The notes under the pieces: generated by a model
Databases searched by the model: none
What the model was told of the DNA's origin: nothing
Seen by the model: only the letters and a program-made list of their open reading frames with translations
Program-made: the position numbers and the translations under genes
Shown here: piece by piece, positions 27,491 through 35,442 of the stretch
How positions within the stretch are numbered: position 1 is the first letter of the stretch
Layout of the letters: each line of letters begins with the position of its first letter
DNA from: Solirubrobacter deserti
GTDB lineage: Bacteria > Actinomycetota > Thermoleophilia > Solirubrobacterales > Solirubrobacteraceae
Direction of reading: 5' to 3'
NCBI RefSeq assembly: GCF_003344625.1
Contig: NZ_QPKJ02000005.1
Coordinates: forward strand, 682,001 to 746,000
DNA: 64,000 nt

Positions 27491-27861
27491 TCCCCCAGGC
27501 GCCCGTCCTCTATCTCCGTAAGGTCGACTTCGAATTCGTTCGAGCAGGCCGGGCAGGCCACCACCCCCACCGCCTCGCCGTCGGAGTTGATCCGCTCGTA
27601 GAGGCGCTGGAGGTGGTCGAAGTCGGAGGCGTACAAGCTCTCCACCAGCTCGGGGGTGATCTCGGTGAAGTCCCCGATCCGGGTGATGGTCCGGGCCAGC
27701 AGCAGCACGGTCAGGTAGGCCTCGTTCTGGCGTACCTCGACCGACCGCAGCGGCTCGATCTCGTCGCGGGCCGTCGCCAGCCGCATGGTGCCGTCACGAT
27801 GGACGCCACCGGCGCTGTCGACGAGCCCCCTGGGGAGCGTGAACGCGTACTCCGACTTCAT
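27487..27861 (-). CDS. Tail/baseplate assembly-chaperone-like protein with CxxC motif
   Basis: 124 residues from ATG 27861 (an in-frame TTG two codons upstream is possible). Recognisable CIS-locus pattern: FTLPRGLVDSAGGVHRDG, MRLATARDEIEPL, AYLTVLLLARTITRIG, ITPELVESLYASDFDHLQRL. A C-terminal ACPACSNEFEVDL segment could bind zinc with other cysteines. Similar proteins are annotated as T4-type baseplate hub assembly chaperones or tail assembly proteins. It lies between the tube gene (16-base gap) and the DUF6760-like gene (ATGA overlap). Confidence 0.75.
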   Translation of the reverse strand: MKSEYAFTLPRGLVDSAGGVHRDGTMRLATARDEIEPLRSVEVRQNEAYLTVLLLARTITRIGDFTEITPELVESLYASDFDHLQRLYERINSDGEAVGVVACPACSNEFEVDLTEIEDGRLGE

Positions 27862-27877
27862 AGGCAAGCCACCAGAA

Positions 27878-28324
27878 CTACTTGATCTCGAAGCCCTCGT
27901 GGCAGAGCGTGATGCCCTCGACGGCGACCTCGTTGGAGTCCGCCTTCAGGCCCACGCCCGTGTACTTCTTGGGCCACGCGTTGATGATCGAGTACGTCAC
28001 GACGGGCTTGAGCTCGTAGTCCATCATCGTGATGGTGCAGTCCTTGCGGGCTTCCTTGAGCTTGCCGTCGACGATCATCTTGCGCCATTCCCACAGCGTC
28101 TTGTCCTGATCGATGCCGCGCTTGAGCTCGATGTCGCCCCACTTGGTGTTGCCCATCGCCTTGATCACGTCGGTGCGCCCGTTCGGCAGCGACCGCTTGA
28201 TCTCGGTGACTTCAGACTCGGAGTCGAAGCCCGTCGCCTCCTTGAAGAACCCCGCCGCCTCGGCTCCGCCGATCTGCAGGGTGAACCAAATCGGGACGTG
28301 TGCTTCCTTGTCATTGGCCGGCAT
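27878..28324 (-). CDS. CIS inner tube protein (gp19-like, Afp1-like)
   Basis: 148 residues. Single gp19 tube domain: WFTLQIGGAEAAGFFKEATGF, DIELKRGIDQDKTLWEWRKM and YSIINAWPKKYTGVGLKADS. Hexameric rings of this protein stack to form the inner tube. It directly follows the sheath gene (36-base gap), as in other CIS loci, and an AAAGGA lies upstream of its ATG. Confidence 0.94.
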   Translation of the reverse strand: MPANDKEAHVPIWFTLQIGGAEAAGFFKEATGFDSESEVTEIKRSLPNGRTDVIKAMGNTKWGDIELKRGIDQDKTLWEWRKMIVDGKLKEARKDCTITMMDYELKPVVTYSIINAWPKKYTGVGLKADSNEVAVEGITLCHEGFEIK

Positions 28325-28360
28325 ATCCGGTCAGTCCTTTCTACGCGTTGCCGATTCGAC

Positions 28361-29923
28361 TTAGCTGATGGACGAGCCCTCGCCGCCGCTGAACTGCGAC
28401 AGGCGGAAGACGACGAACTCGGCCGGCTTGACCGGCGCGATGCCGATCTCGCAGATCACCTGGCCGGCCTCGATGACCTCAGGCGGGTTGGTCTCGGAGT
28501 CGCACTTGACGTAGAACGCCTGCGACGGGGTGGAGCCGAACAGCGCTCCGTCGTTCCACACGCGGGTGAGGAAGTTCTCGGCCGCGATCCGAAGCTGAAT
28601 CCACAGCTTCTCGTCGTTGGGCTCGAAGACGCTCCACTGCGTGCCCTCCATGATCGACTCGCTCACGAAGTTGAACAGCCGGCGGACGTTGATGTAACGC
28701 CACTCGGGATCGCTCGACATCGTGCGCGCGCCCCAGACGCGGATGCCGCGGCCCGGGAAGGCGCGGATCGCGTTGATGCCGACCTTGTTCAGGCCGCCCT
28801 GCTCGGCGTGCGTGACCTGGAAGCCGAGGCCGTTGGCGCCGAGGACGACCTCGTTCGCCGGGGCCTTGTGGACGCCGCGCGTGCCGTCCGTGCGGCACCA
28901 CAGGCCGGCGATGTGGCCGGACGGCGGCACCATCATCGGCTTGTTGGTGAGCGGGTCCTGGACCTCGATCCAGGGGTAGTACAGCGCGGCGAACTTGGAG
29001 TCATAGCCGGCCGTGTTCAGGCGCCACTCGAGCACGTCCTGCGGGAGCAGGTCCGGCGGGGTGTCGAGGATCGCCATGCGGTCGCCCGCGCCCTCGGCGT
29101 GGGCGATCAGCTTGCCCTGGAGGTCACGGAACGCGGTGTCGTCGCCGTCGTCGCCGATCAGCTTGACGATGTCCGGCGCGACGACCATCGTGATCTCGTC
29201 GACGGCGGCGAGGCCGCCGAGGCCCTTGCGCCGGGCGACGTCGCCCGCGAAGTGCGTGCCCTCGACCTTGCCCGGGTCGATCGACGGCGTCGAGAGCTTG
29301 AAGACGCCGGTCGCCGGGACGCGCTGCGCCTCGGGGAGCGCCGCGCCGGTCTCCTCGATCTTGATCAGCTTGGACTGCGCGTTGACCTTGGTGGCCAGGT
29401 TCGTGCGGCCCTTCTTGGTCGACAGGCCCGTGAACTCCTCGTTCTGCGAGCCCTGCGTGACCTTGACCGTGTAGGTCTTCTCGGCGCCGTCACCGGCGGT
29501 CGGCTCCTCGGAGACCTCGACCGTGACGTCGTCCTTGCCGGGGTTGAGCGCGACGGCGGCGAACGCCTCGACCGACGCGTCGGTGGCGGCGGGCAGAGCG
29601 GCACGCGGCGTGGGGCCGCGGCCGTTGGAGCCGCCGTCCTCGCCGACACGCACGATCCAGCAGGTCGTGCCGCCGTTCTGGAAGAAGCCGTAGACGGAGT
29701 GCGCGAGGTACGCGCCCTCCATGAACGGCCCGTTGTCGGGCTCGTTCGGGTCGCCGTAGATCTTCGAGAACTGAGTCCAGTTCGAGATCCGCATCGGCGT
29801 GTTGACCGGGCCGCCCGGGGCGAGGCCCACGAACGCGGCGATCGACGTGCTCACGCCCTCGATCGGCTTGTTCGCGGACGGGACTTCCTCGACGTAAACG
29901 CCGGGAGTCAGGTACGTGGGCAT
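28361..29923 (-). CDS. CIS contractile sheath protein
   Basis: 520 residues. N-terminal sheath signature YLTPGVYVEEVPSANKPIEGV and a C-terminal subtilisin-like sheath region (FNFVSESIMEGTQWSVFEPN, LWIQLRIAAENFLTRVWNDG, VICEIGIAPVKPAEFVVFRL). The middle ~120-270 is an inserted surface domain. A strong AAGGAG lies four bases before the ATG, fitting high expression. The single sheath gene means one sheath type, as in actinobacterial CIS. Confidence 0.95.
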   Translation of the reverse strand: MPTYLTPGVYVEEVPSANKPIEGVSTSIAAFVGLAPGGPVNTPMRISNWTQFSKIYGDPNEPDNGPFMEGAYLAHSVYGFFQNGGTTCWIVRVGEDGGSNGRGPTPRAALPAATDASVEAFAAVALNPGKDDVTVEVSEEPTAGDGAEKTYTVKVTQGSQNEEFTGLSTKKGRTNLATKVNAQSKLIKIEETGAALPEAQRVPATGVFKLSTPSIDPGKVEGTHFAGDVARRKGLGGLAAVDEITMVVAPDIVKLIGDDGDDTAFRDLQGKLIAHAEGAGDRMAILDTPPDLLPQDVLEWRLNTAGYDSKFAALYYPWIEVQDPLTNKPMMVPPSGHIAGLWCRTDGTRGVHKAPANEVVLGANGLGFQVTHAEQGGLNKVGINAIRAFPGRGIRVWGARTMSSDPEWRYINVRRLFNFVSESIMEGTQWSVFEPNDEKLWIQLRIAAENFLTRVWNDGALFGSTPSQAFYVKCDSETNPPEVIEAGQVICEIGIAPVKPAEFVVFRLSQFSGGEGSSIS

Positions 29924-29932
29924 GTCACTCCT

Positions 29933-30301
29933 TCACTCGTGGACGTGCTGGCCGCTGAGTTCGCTTCGCAGTCGTTCCACTATCGGGACGGCCACGAGGC
30001 GAGATGTATTCCAGACCGGCTCGAGGACTTCCATCAAGTCCTCTTCGCGGGCCCAGAGCACGACGGTGGTTTCCGGACTCGCGCCGCGCACGAGCTGCGC
30101 GAGCTCGTGCGAGGACCCATTGTCCAGATCGAGCACCACGATGTCGGGGCGCAGCCGATGCGCGGCCCCGATGATGGCGCTGGGCCGGTCCTCGTGACCG
30201 ACCACTTGACAGCCTTCCTCGACCAGGACGCGATTCATGCCGACTCGCATGATCGGGCCCAGGTTTCCGAGCAGGACGCGGGGGCCGGGCTCAATCGCCA
30301 T
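29933..30301 (-). CDS. Receiver-only response-regulator-like protein inside the CIS operon
   Basis: 122 residues from ATG 30301, which has AAGGTG five bases upstream; an in-frame ATG at 30355 would add 18 residues. One receiver fold: VLLGNLGPIMRVGMNRVLVEEG, then a conserved phospho-acceptor in IVVLDLDN, and TTVVLWAREEDLMEVLEPVW. The acidic residues at the end of strand 1 are replaced (LGNLG), so normal Mg-dependent phosphorylation is doubtful. It has no output domain. It ends 10 bases before the sheath start, so it belongs to the CIS transcription unit. It could be a phosphorylation-independent switch or adaptor. Confidence 0.78.
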   Translation of the reverse strand: MAIEPGPRVLLGNLGPIMRVGMNRVLVEEGCQVVGHEDRPSAIIGAAHRLRPDIVVLDLDNGSSHELAQLVRGASPETTVVLWAREEDLMEVLEPVWNTSRLVAVPIVERLRSELSGQHVHE

Positions 30302-30388
30302 GCCCACACCTTGCTCGGGATCGATCGGGAAGGCCAGAGGCTGTGAGGCAGCCATTCGGGCAATCCGTGCCGAAGAACGTCTTCATCG

Positions 30389-31207
30389 TCAAAGCTCGAG
30401 GTCGGCCCCGGCCCCGGGCACTTCGAGCAACGCGTCCGCCTCTCGGCCGTCGGCCGTGCGCGCCAGCAGCCGGTGCAGGCCGGGCGGCAGGCGGTCGAAG
30501 CGGAACGTGCCCTGGGGGTTGCTGGACGCCCACGCGCCGAGATCGGGCAGCGTGACCCAGACGTCCGGGACGGGATTGCCGTCCTTGTCGCGCACCCGCC
30601 CGGTGGAGCGGTGCATCTCGAGGACGGTGCGGGGGGAGTCGGTCATCTGCGTGCGGATGGTCTGCGTGCGGACCTCCGGGCCACGCTCCTTGCGCGCCCC
30701 GGACTCCACGGAGAGGCGCACAACGTAATCGAGAGAGACTTTGTATTGGCCGCCGACCGCGCTCCAGAAGTCGGCCTTCTCCCCCTTGCTCTGCCCGATC
30801 CGCCCCTTGATCGGCCACGGCTGGCTGCCGTTGACGAGCCGGCCGTTGAGCCGCTCCTGGGGCAGCTGCGAGTAGGCGAACAGGATCGCGAGCACCTGGC
30901 TCAGCAGGCGGTGCTCGTCCTCGACGGCCTGTGTCCACGCCGTCACGGCGTAGGAGCACTCCATGACCATCGGCGGGCGCGTGTCGACGCGGCGGCCCGG
31001 ACCGGTGCTGGACGGCGTCCATTCGCTCGCGCGGAAGTTCTCGGCCTCGCGCAGGTCGTAGAGGAAGAGGTTGACCGTCGGCTTGGACAGCTGCCCCGAC
31101 CAGTCGCGCGACGGTGCGTCGAACTCGATGTCGACGCCCTCGAACCCGTGACGCTCGAGCTCGTCCTTGAGAAGCTCGCGCAGCGTCTCGTCGAGGTCGG
31201 CCAGCAT
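30389..31207 (-). CDS. DUF4255 / Pvc16-type CIS cap protein with C-terminal beta domain
   Basis: 272 residues from ATG 31207 (GTG at 31237 in frame is an alternative). N-terminal ~190 residues are the DUF4255/Pvc16 fold: MLADLDETLRELLKDELERH, KPTVNLFLYDLREAENFRA and LLSQVLAILFAYSQLPQERL. In PVC/Afp this protein caps the tube and ends sheath polymerisation. Residues ~195-272 resemble a carboxypeptidase-regulatory Ig-like domain (GRVRDKDGNPVPDVWVTLPD). It is the first gene of the downstream CIS half, divergent from the methyltransferase operon. Confidence 0.87.
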   Translation of the reverse strand: MLADLDETLRELLKDELERHGFEGVDIEFDAPSRDWSGQLSKPTVNLFLYDLREAENFRASEWTPSSTGPGRRVDTRPPMVMECSYAVTAWTQAVEDEHRLLSQVLAILFAYSQLPQERLNGRLVNGSQPWPIKGRIGQSKGEKADFWSAVGGQYKVSLDYVVRLSVESGARKERGPEVRTQTIRTQMTDSPRTVLEMHRSTGRVRDKDGNPVPDVWVTLPDLGAWASSNPQGTFRFDRLPPGLHRLLARTADGREADALLEVPGAGADLEL

Positions 31208-31288
31208 CGTGTTGAGCGGCACGTTGATCGTCAGCACGGCGTGCACCCTACCTGCGCTCGCGCCGACGGTGTGAAGATTGCCGCCCTG
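31208..31288. promoter_or_regulatory. Divergent promoter region, CIS structural genes / acyltransferase operon
   Basis: 81 bases between divergent starts must serve the sheath-tube-baseplate unit on one side and the methyltransferase operon on the other. I see no strong -35/-10 pair. Confidence 0.35.
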
Positions 31289-32701
31289 ATGCCCGAGACG
31301 ATCTACGACGAGGTCCGTTACTCCAATTTCCCGTATGCGCAGACGCATCCCGATCGTCTCGCGACGGTCGCCGTTCTGCACGGGATCCAGCCGCCCGACC
31401 CGTTCACGGCGCGCGTGCTCGAAATCGGCTGCGGTGCAGGGGGAAACCTGCTCGCGATGGCCGCCGCGTCCCCAAACCTGCGCGCGGTCGGGGTTGACCT
31501 CGCGGCCAAGCCCATCGCCGAGGCTCAGCAGGCCGTCTCCGAGATCGGGCTCACCAACCTGGAGTTCCGCCAGGAGGACGTCCGCGGCCTGACGAACGGA
31601 GCGCTAGGTCAGTTCGACTACGTCGTCGCCCACGGCGTCTACGGCTGGATGCCCGAGGACGCCGATGACGCGCTGCTGGCCGCGATCAAGGCCTCGCTCG
31701 CGCCCGCGGGCATCGCCTACGTGTCCTTCAACGCCCAGCCCGGCGGCTACTTCCGGCGCATGCTGCGCGACGTCGGCCTGTGGCACGCGCGCCACGAGTC
31801 GAGCGTGACCGACAAGGCCGAGAAGGCGCAGGAGCTGTTCAAGTTCCTGCAGGAGTACCGGGTCAGCGACGCCGACACCTACGGTCAGCTGCTCGGCCGT
31901 GAGGTCGGCGTGCTCGCCGACGCGCCGAGCTACAAGCTCGTGCACGACGACCTGGGGGAGTCCTGGACGCCGCGCTGGTTCGCGGAGTTCGCCGAGCACG
32001 CCGGGCGGCACGGGCTGGGCTATGTCGGTGAGGCGGACCTGTTCAGCCTGCGCTCGGAGATGCTGCCCGAGGGCGTCGAGGCGCTCGTGTGGGAGCTCGC
32101 GGACGGCGACCGGATCGCGTTCGAGAACATCAGCGACGCGCTCACCGCGCGCCACTTCCGCCAGAGCGTCGTCGCCCACGCCGGCAACCACGCGACGGCC
32201 GAGGCGGCGCCCGAGCGCACGATGGGACTGCACTGGGCCGTGCGCCCGAACGCCGAGCCGCTCGAGATCGGGCTGACCGCGGACGCCTTTGCGGTGCTCG
32301 ATCGCGAACGTCCCCGCGCGCTGCCGTTCGAGGCGCTGCGCGCGGAGCTGGACGCTGAGCCGGAGGCGCTCGCCGAGGCGCTGCTCGACGGCTTCCGGCG
32401 CGAGCGGCTGATGCCGCACGCGGGGCCGCTCCGCGCGGCGATCGAGCCGGGTGAGCGCCCCTCGGCGTCGCGGCTGGCGCGCTGGCAGGCCTCGCGCGGC
32501 GCCGACATGGTCTCGCTCGCCTACATGCGGGTGCGGATGGAGGAGCCGGCGGCGCGGGTGCTGATCACGCTGCTCGACGGCACGCGCGACCGCGCGGCGA
32601 TCCGCGCCGACCTGGCCGCCGCGGTCGGCTTCGAGCTCAGCGAAGAGGACCTTGAACGCAACCTCGTGGAGCTGGCGCGGTTGTTCCTGCTTGAGCCCTG
32701 A
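31289..32701 (+). CDS. SAM-dependent methyltransferase with methyltransferase regulatory domain
   Basis: 470 residues from ATG 31289; GTG 31271 is also in frame. Class I Rossmann core: motif I VLEIGCGAGGNLLAMAA, acidic post-I VGVDLA, then QEDVRGL and FDYVVAHGVYGWMPED. Residues ~220 on match the regulatory domain often fused to this family (AEFAEHAGRHGLGYVGEADL, WAVRPNAEPLEIGLTADAF), followed by a C-terminal winged-helix-like part (LLDGTRDRAAIRADLAAAV). Substrate unknown. Its stop overlaps the ATG of the MBOAT gene (TGATG), so it heads that operon; envelope polymer or CIS protein modification are both possible. Confidence 0.87.
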   Translation: MPETIYDEVRYSNFPYAQTHPDRLATVAVLHGIQPPDPFTARVLEIGCGAGGNLLAMAAASPNLRAVGVDLAAKPIAEAQQAVSEIGLTNLEFRQEDVRGLTNGALGQFDYVVAHGVYGWMPEDADDALLAAIKASLAPAGIAYVSFNAQPGGYFRRMLRDVGLWHARHESSVTDKAEKAQELFKFLQEYRVSDADTYGQLLGREVGVLADAPSYKLVHDDLGESWTPRWFAEFAEHAGRHGLGYVGEADLFSLRSEMLPEGVEALVWELADGDRIAFENISDALTARHFRQSVVAHAGNHATAEAAPERTMGLHWAVRPNAEPLEIGLTADAFAVLDRERPRALPFEALRAELDAEPEALAEALLDGFRRERLMPHAGPLRAAIEPGERPSASRLARWQASRGADMVSLAYMRVRMEEPAARVLITLLDGTRDRAAIRADLAAAVGFELSEEDLERNLVELARLFLLEP

Positions 32702-34086
32702 TGCTGTTCCCGACCGTCCAGTTCGCCCTCTTCTTCCCGGTCGTCCTCGTCCTCTCGTGGGCGCTGATCAAGCGCCAGGCGCTGTGGAAGCCGTTCATCA
32801 TCGTCGCCAGCTACGTGTTCTACGGCTACGCCGACTGGCGCTTCTGCGTCCTGCTGGCGGCGATCACGATCGGCAACCAGTGGGCGGCGCGGCTGATCGC
32901 GCGGACCGAGGGCGAACGGGCACGGTCGTGGATCCTCGGCGTCGCGGTGGCGCTCGACCTGCTGGTGCTGGGCGTCTTCAAGTACTACGGCTTCTTCGTC
33001 GAGAGCTGGGACCGGGCGCTGGGGCCGTTCTCGCTGCCGCTGCCCCTGCTGACGATCGCGCTGCCCGTGGGTGTGTCGTTCTTCACCTTCCAGGCGATCT
33101 CGTACGTCGTCGACGTCAAGCGCCGGCTCGTCGAGCCGGCGTCGATGATCGACGTCGCGATCTACCTGAGCTTCTTCCCGCACCTGGTCGCCGGGCCGAT
33201 CGTGCGGGCGCGGGAGTTCCTGCCGCAGCTCCAGCAGCCGCCGGACCCGCGCAAGGTCGCGGTCGGCTCGGGCCTCGCGCTGATCGCCCTCGGGCTGGTG
33301 AAGAAGCTCGCGATCGCGGACACGCTCGCGCGCGAGGTCGTGGACCCCGTGTTCGCCGTGCCCGGCGCGTACGCGGCGCCCGACCTGTGGTTGGCCGCGT
33401 ACGCGTACACGGCGCAGATCTACTGCGACTTCTCCGGCTACACGGACATGGCGATCGGGCTCGCGCTGCTGCTGGGCTACGTGTTCCCGCAGAACTTCCG
33501 CTCGCCCTACCGCGCGACCGGCTTCAGCGACTTCTGGCGGCGCTGGCACATGACGCTCAGCCGCTTCCTGCGCGACTTCCTGTACATCCCGCTGGGCGGC
33601 AACCGCAAGGGGCGCTGGAAGACCTACCGCAACCTGATGATCACGATGGTGCTGGGCGGGCTCTGGCACGGGGCGGCGTGGCCGTTCGTGCTGTGGGGCG
33701 TCTTCCACGGCGCGATGCTGTGCGCCGAGCGCGCCTGGGGCGCCCGCGTGACGCTGCCCGCGTGGTTCCGGTGGGGCGTGACCTTCCACCTCGTGGTGTT
33801 CGGCTGGATCCTGTTCCGCTCGCCCGACATGGACATCTTCGGCGCCTACGTGGCGCGCATGGTCGAGCCCGGGCCTGCCACCCTGTTCACGGTGCCGATC
33901 GCGCTCATGGTGCTCGCGGTGATCGGGCTGCAGCTCGTGCCCGAGCGGACGGTCGAGCGCGTGCAGGTGCGGATCGAGCGCACGAACCCGGTGGTGCTCG
34001 GAGCGGGCCTCGCGGTGGTCATCGCGCTCGTGGCCGCGACCGTGTCCAGCCAGGGCGTCGCCCCGTTCATCTACTTCCGATTCTGA
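32701..34086 (+). CDS. MBOAT-family membrane O-acyltransferase (AlgI/DltB-like)
   Basis: 461 residues with about ten hydrophobic segments. Family motifs: YVVDVKRRLVEPA, LSFFPHLVAGPIVRAREFLP, FSGYTDMAIGLALLLGY, FWRRWHMTLSRFLRDFLYIP, and the catalytic-site GLWHGAAWPFVLWG with His323. These proteins move acyl groups from the cytoplasm across the membrane to an extracellular polysaccharide or wall polymer, with an SGNH partner doing the final transfer; both kinds of partner are encoded just downstream. Coupled to neighbours by one-base overlaps on both sides. Confidence 0.94.
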   Translation: MLFPTVQFALFFPVVLVLSWALIKRQALWKPFIIVASYVFYGYADWRFCVLLAAITIGNQWAARLIARTEGERARSWILGVAVALDLLVLGVFKYYGFFVESWDRALGPFSLPLPLLTIALPVGVSFFTFQAISYVVDVKRRLVEPASMIDVAIYLSFFPHLVAGPIVRAREFLPQLQQPPDPRKVAVGSGLALIALGLVKKLAIADTLAREVVDPVFAVPGAYAAPDLWLAAYAYTAQIYCDFSGYTDMAIGLALLLGYVFPQNFRSPYRATGFSDFWRRWHMTLSRFLRDFLYIPLGGNRKGRWKTYRNLMITMVLGGLWHGAAWPFVLWGVFHGAMLCAERAWGARVTLPAWFRWGVTFHLVVFGWILFRSPDMDIFGAYVARMVEPGPATLFTVPIALMVLAVIGLQLVPERTVERVQVRIERTNPVVLGAGLAVVIALVAATVSSQGVAPFIYFRF

Positions 34087-35096
34087 TGCCCGACGACTCC
34101 CTGATGAACCGCTTCGACCGCAACGGGCTGACCCGTTTCCGGGCCCGTGACGGCGTCATCGCCCTGCTCGTGTGCGCGGCCCTGCTGGTCGTGTTCAAGG
34201 GCGACGGGCTGCGCGCCCAGGGCGAGCGGATGGACCCGGGCTGGGACCGTGACGTCGTGCTCTTCTTCGGCGAGCCGGCCGGCGCGATCGCCGACGCTTT
34301 GCCGTTCGCCGAAGCGGCCGACGACGTGACGGCGTTCCTCTCACCCGACGAGGCGCTCGACAGCGGCAGCGGGTTCGAGAAGGTCGCGGCGCAGGCCGGA
34401 GGCGAGCTGCCGCCGGTCACCGCCGACGCGTTCGACCCGGTGGCCCTGGGCGAGCCCGCGCCGCCCAAGGAGCGCCTGCGGACCGTTCTGGTCACGGGCG
34501 ACTCGATGGCGCAGCCGCTGGACGCCAAGCTCGCCGACGCGCTGTCCGGCCGCGAGGTGAAAGTGGTACGCGACGTGCGCCTCGGCACCGGCATCTCGAA
34601 GTCGTTCCTGCTCGACTGGGGCGAGCTCTCGACCACGCAGGTGCGGCGGCGCAAGCCGGACGCGACGATCGTGTTCCTCGGCGCCAACGAGGGCTTCCCG
34701 ATGGAGAACGCCGCGGGCGCCGAGGTCGAGTGCTGCTCGGCCGAGTGGGCGGCGCTGTACGCCAACCGCGCGCGCCGGATGGCGGACACCTACCGCCAGG
34801 GCGGCAACGGCCGCGTGTACTGGATCACGATCCCGGCGCCCGAGGATCCCGAGCGGGCGAACATCAGCCGCGCCGTCAACGCGGCGGTCAAGGTCGCCGC
34901 GCAACCGTGGGCGACACAGGTGCGCGTGGTCGATACGGTGCCCATGTTCACGCCCCGCGGTTACGAGGACGCGATCTCGATCGACGGCCGCCGCCGCATC
35001 GTTCGGGCCGCTGATGGGATCCACCTCAATGACGAGGGTGCCGAGCTGCTCACGGAGACGGTACTGGCGCGCCTCGGGCAGGACTTCACCTACTAA
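34086..35096 (+). CDS. Membrane-anchored SGNH acyltransferase/esterase-like protein
   Basis: 336 residues. One N-terminal membrane anchor (~22-38). The SGNH fold follows: block I VLVTGDSMAQPL (Ser140), FLGANEGFPM in the block III place, and DGIHLNDEGAELL near the end (Asp310, His313). It resembles DUF459 and AlgX/AlgJ-like partners of MBOAT proteins, which place acetyl groups on an exported polymer outside the cell. Its ATG overlaps the MBOAT stop (TGATG). Confidence 0.88.
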   Translation: MPDDSLMNRFDRNGLTRFRARDGVIALLVCAALLVVFKGDGLRAQGERMDPGWDRDVVLFFGEPAGAIADALPFAEAADDVTAFLSPDEALDSGSGFEKVAAQAGGELPPVTADAFDPVALGEPAPPKERLRTVLVTGDSMAQPLDAKLADALSGREVKVVRDVRLGTGISKSFLLDWGELSTTQVRRRKPDATIVFLGANEGFPMENAAGAEVECCSAEWAALYANRARRMADTYRQGGNGRVYWITIPAPEDPERANISRAVNAAVKVAAQPWATQVRVVDTVPMFTPRGYEDAISIDGRRRIVRAADGIHLNDEGAELLTETVLARLGQDFTY

Positions 35097-35106
35097 TAAG
35101 GTCAAC

Positions 35107-35442
35107 ATGTCTCGACTTGCCGTATTCGCCGCAGCGCTCGCCTTCCTCGTCGCTCTTCCCGCGTCGGCCCAGGCCGCGACCTGCGCGCCGCCGAAGTACC
35201 CGGGCTCGGGCTACTTCACCTCGCTGAAGGCGACCAAGGTCAGCTGCAGCGAGGCCAAGAAGGTCGCGCTCGCGTTCCACGAGTGCCGCACCAAGCGCAG
35301 CGTCAGCGGCCGCTGCACCTCGCGCGTGCGCAACTACTCGTGCTCGGAGCGCCGCACCACGATCTCGACCGAGATCAACGGCCGCGTGACCTGCAAGAAG
35401 GGCAGCCGCAAGGTCGAGCTGACCTACCAGCAGAACACGTGA
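35107..35442 (+). CDS. Small secreted Cys-rich protein
   Basis: 111 residues. A clear signal peptide (RLAVFAAALAFLVALPASAQA) is followed by ~87 basic residues with six cysteines (ATCAPP, KVSCSE, FHECRT, GRCTSR, YSCSERR, VTCKKG), probably three disulfides. Small actinobacterial proteins of this pattern are common and uncharacterised. It overlaps the next gene (GTGA), so it is made together with the acyltransferase set, perhaps as an extracellular partner. Confidence 0.8.
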   Translation: MSRLAVFAAALAFLVALPASAQAATCAPPKYPGSGYFTSLKATKVSCSEAKKVALAFHECRTKRSVSGRCTSRVRNYSCSERRTTISTEINGRVTCKKGSRKVELTYQQNT

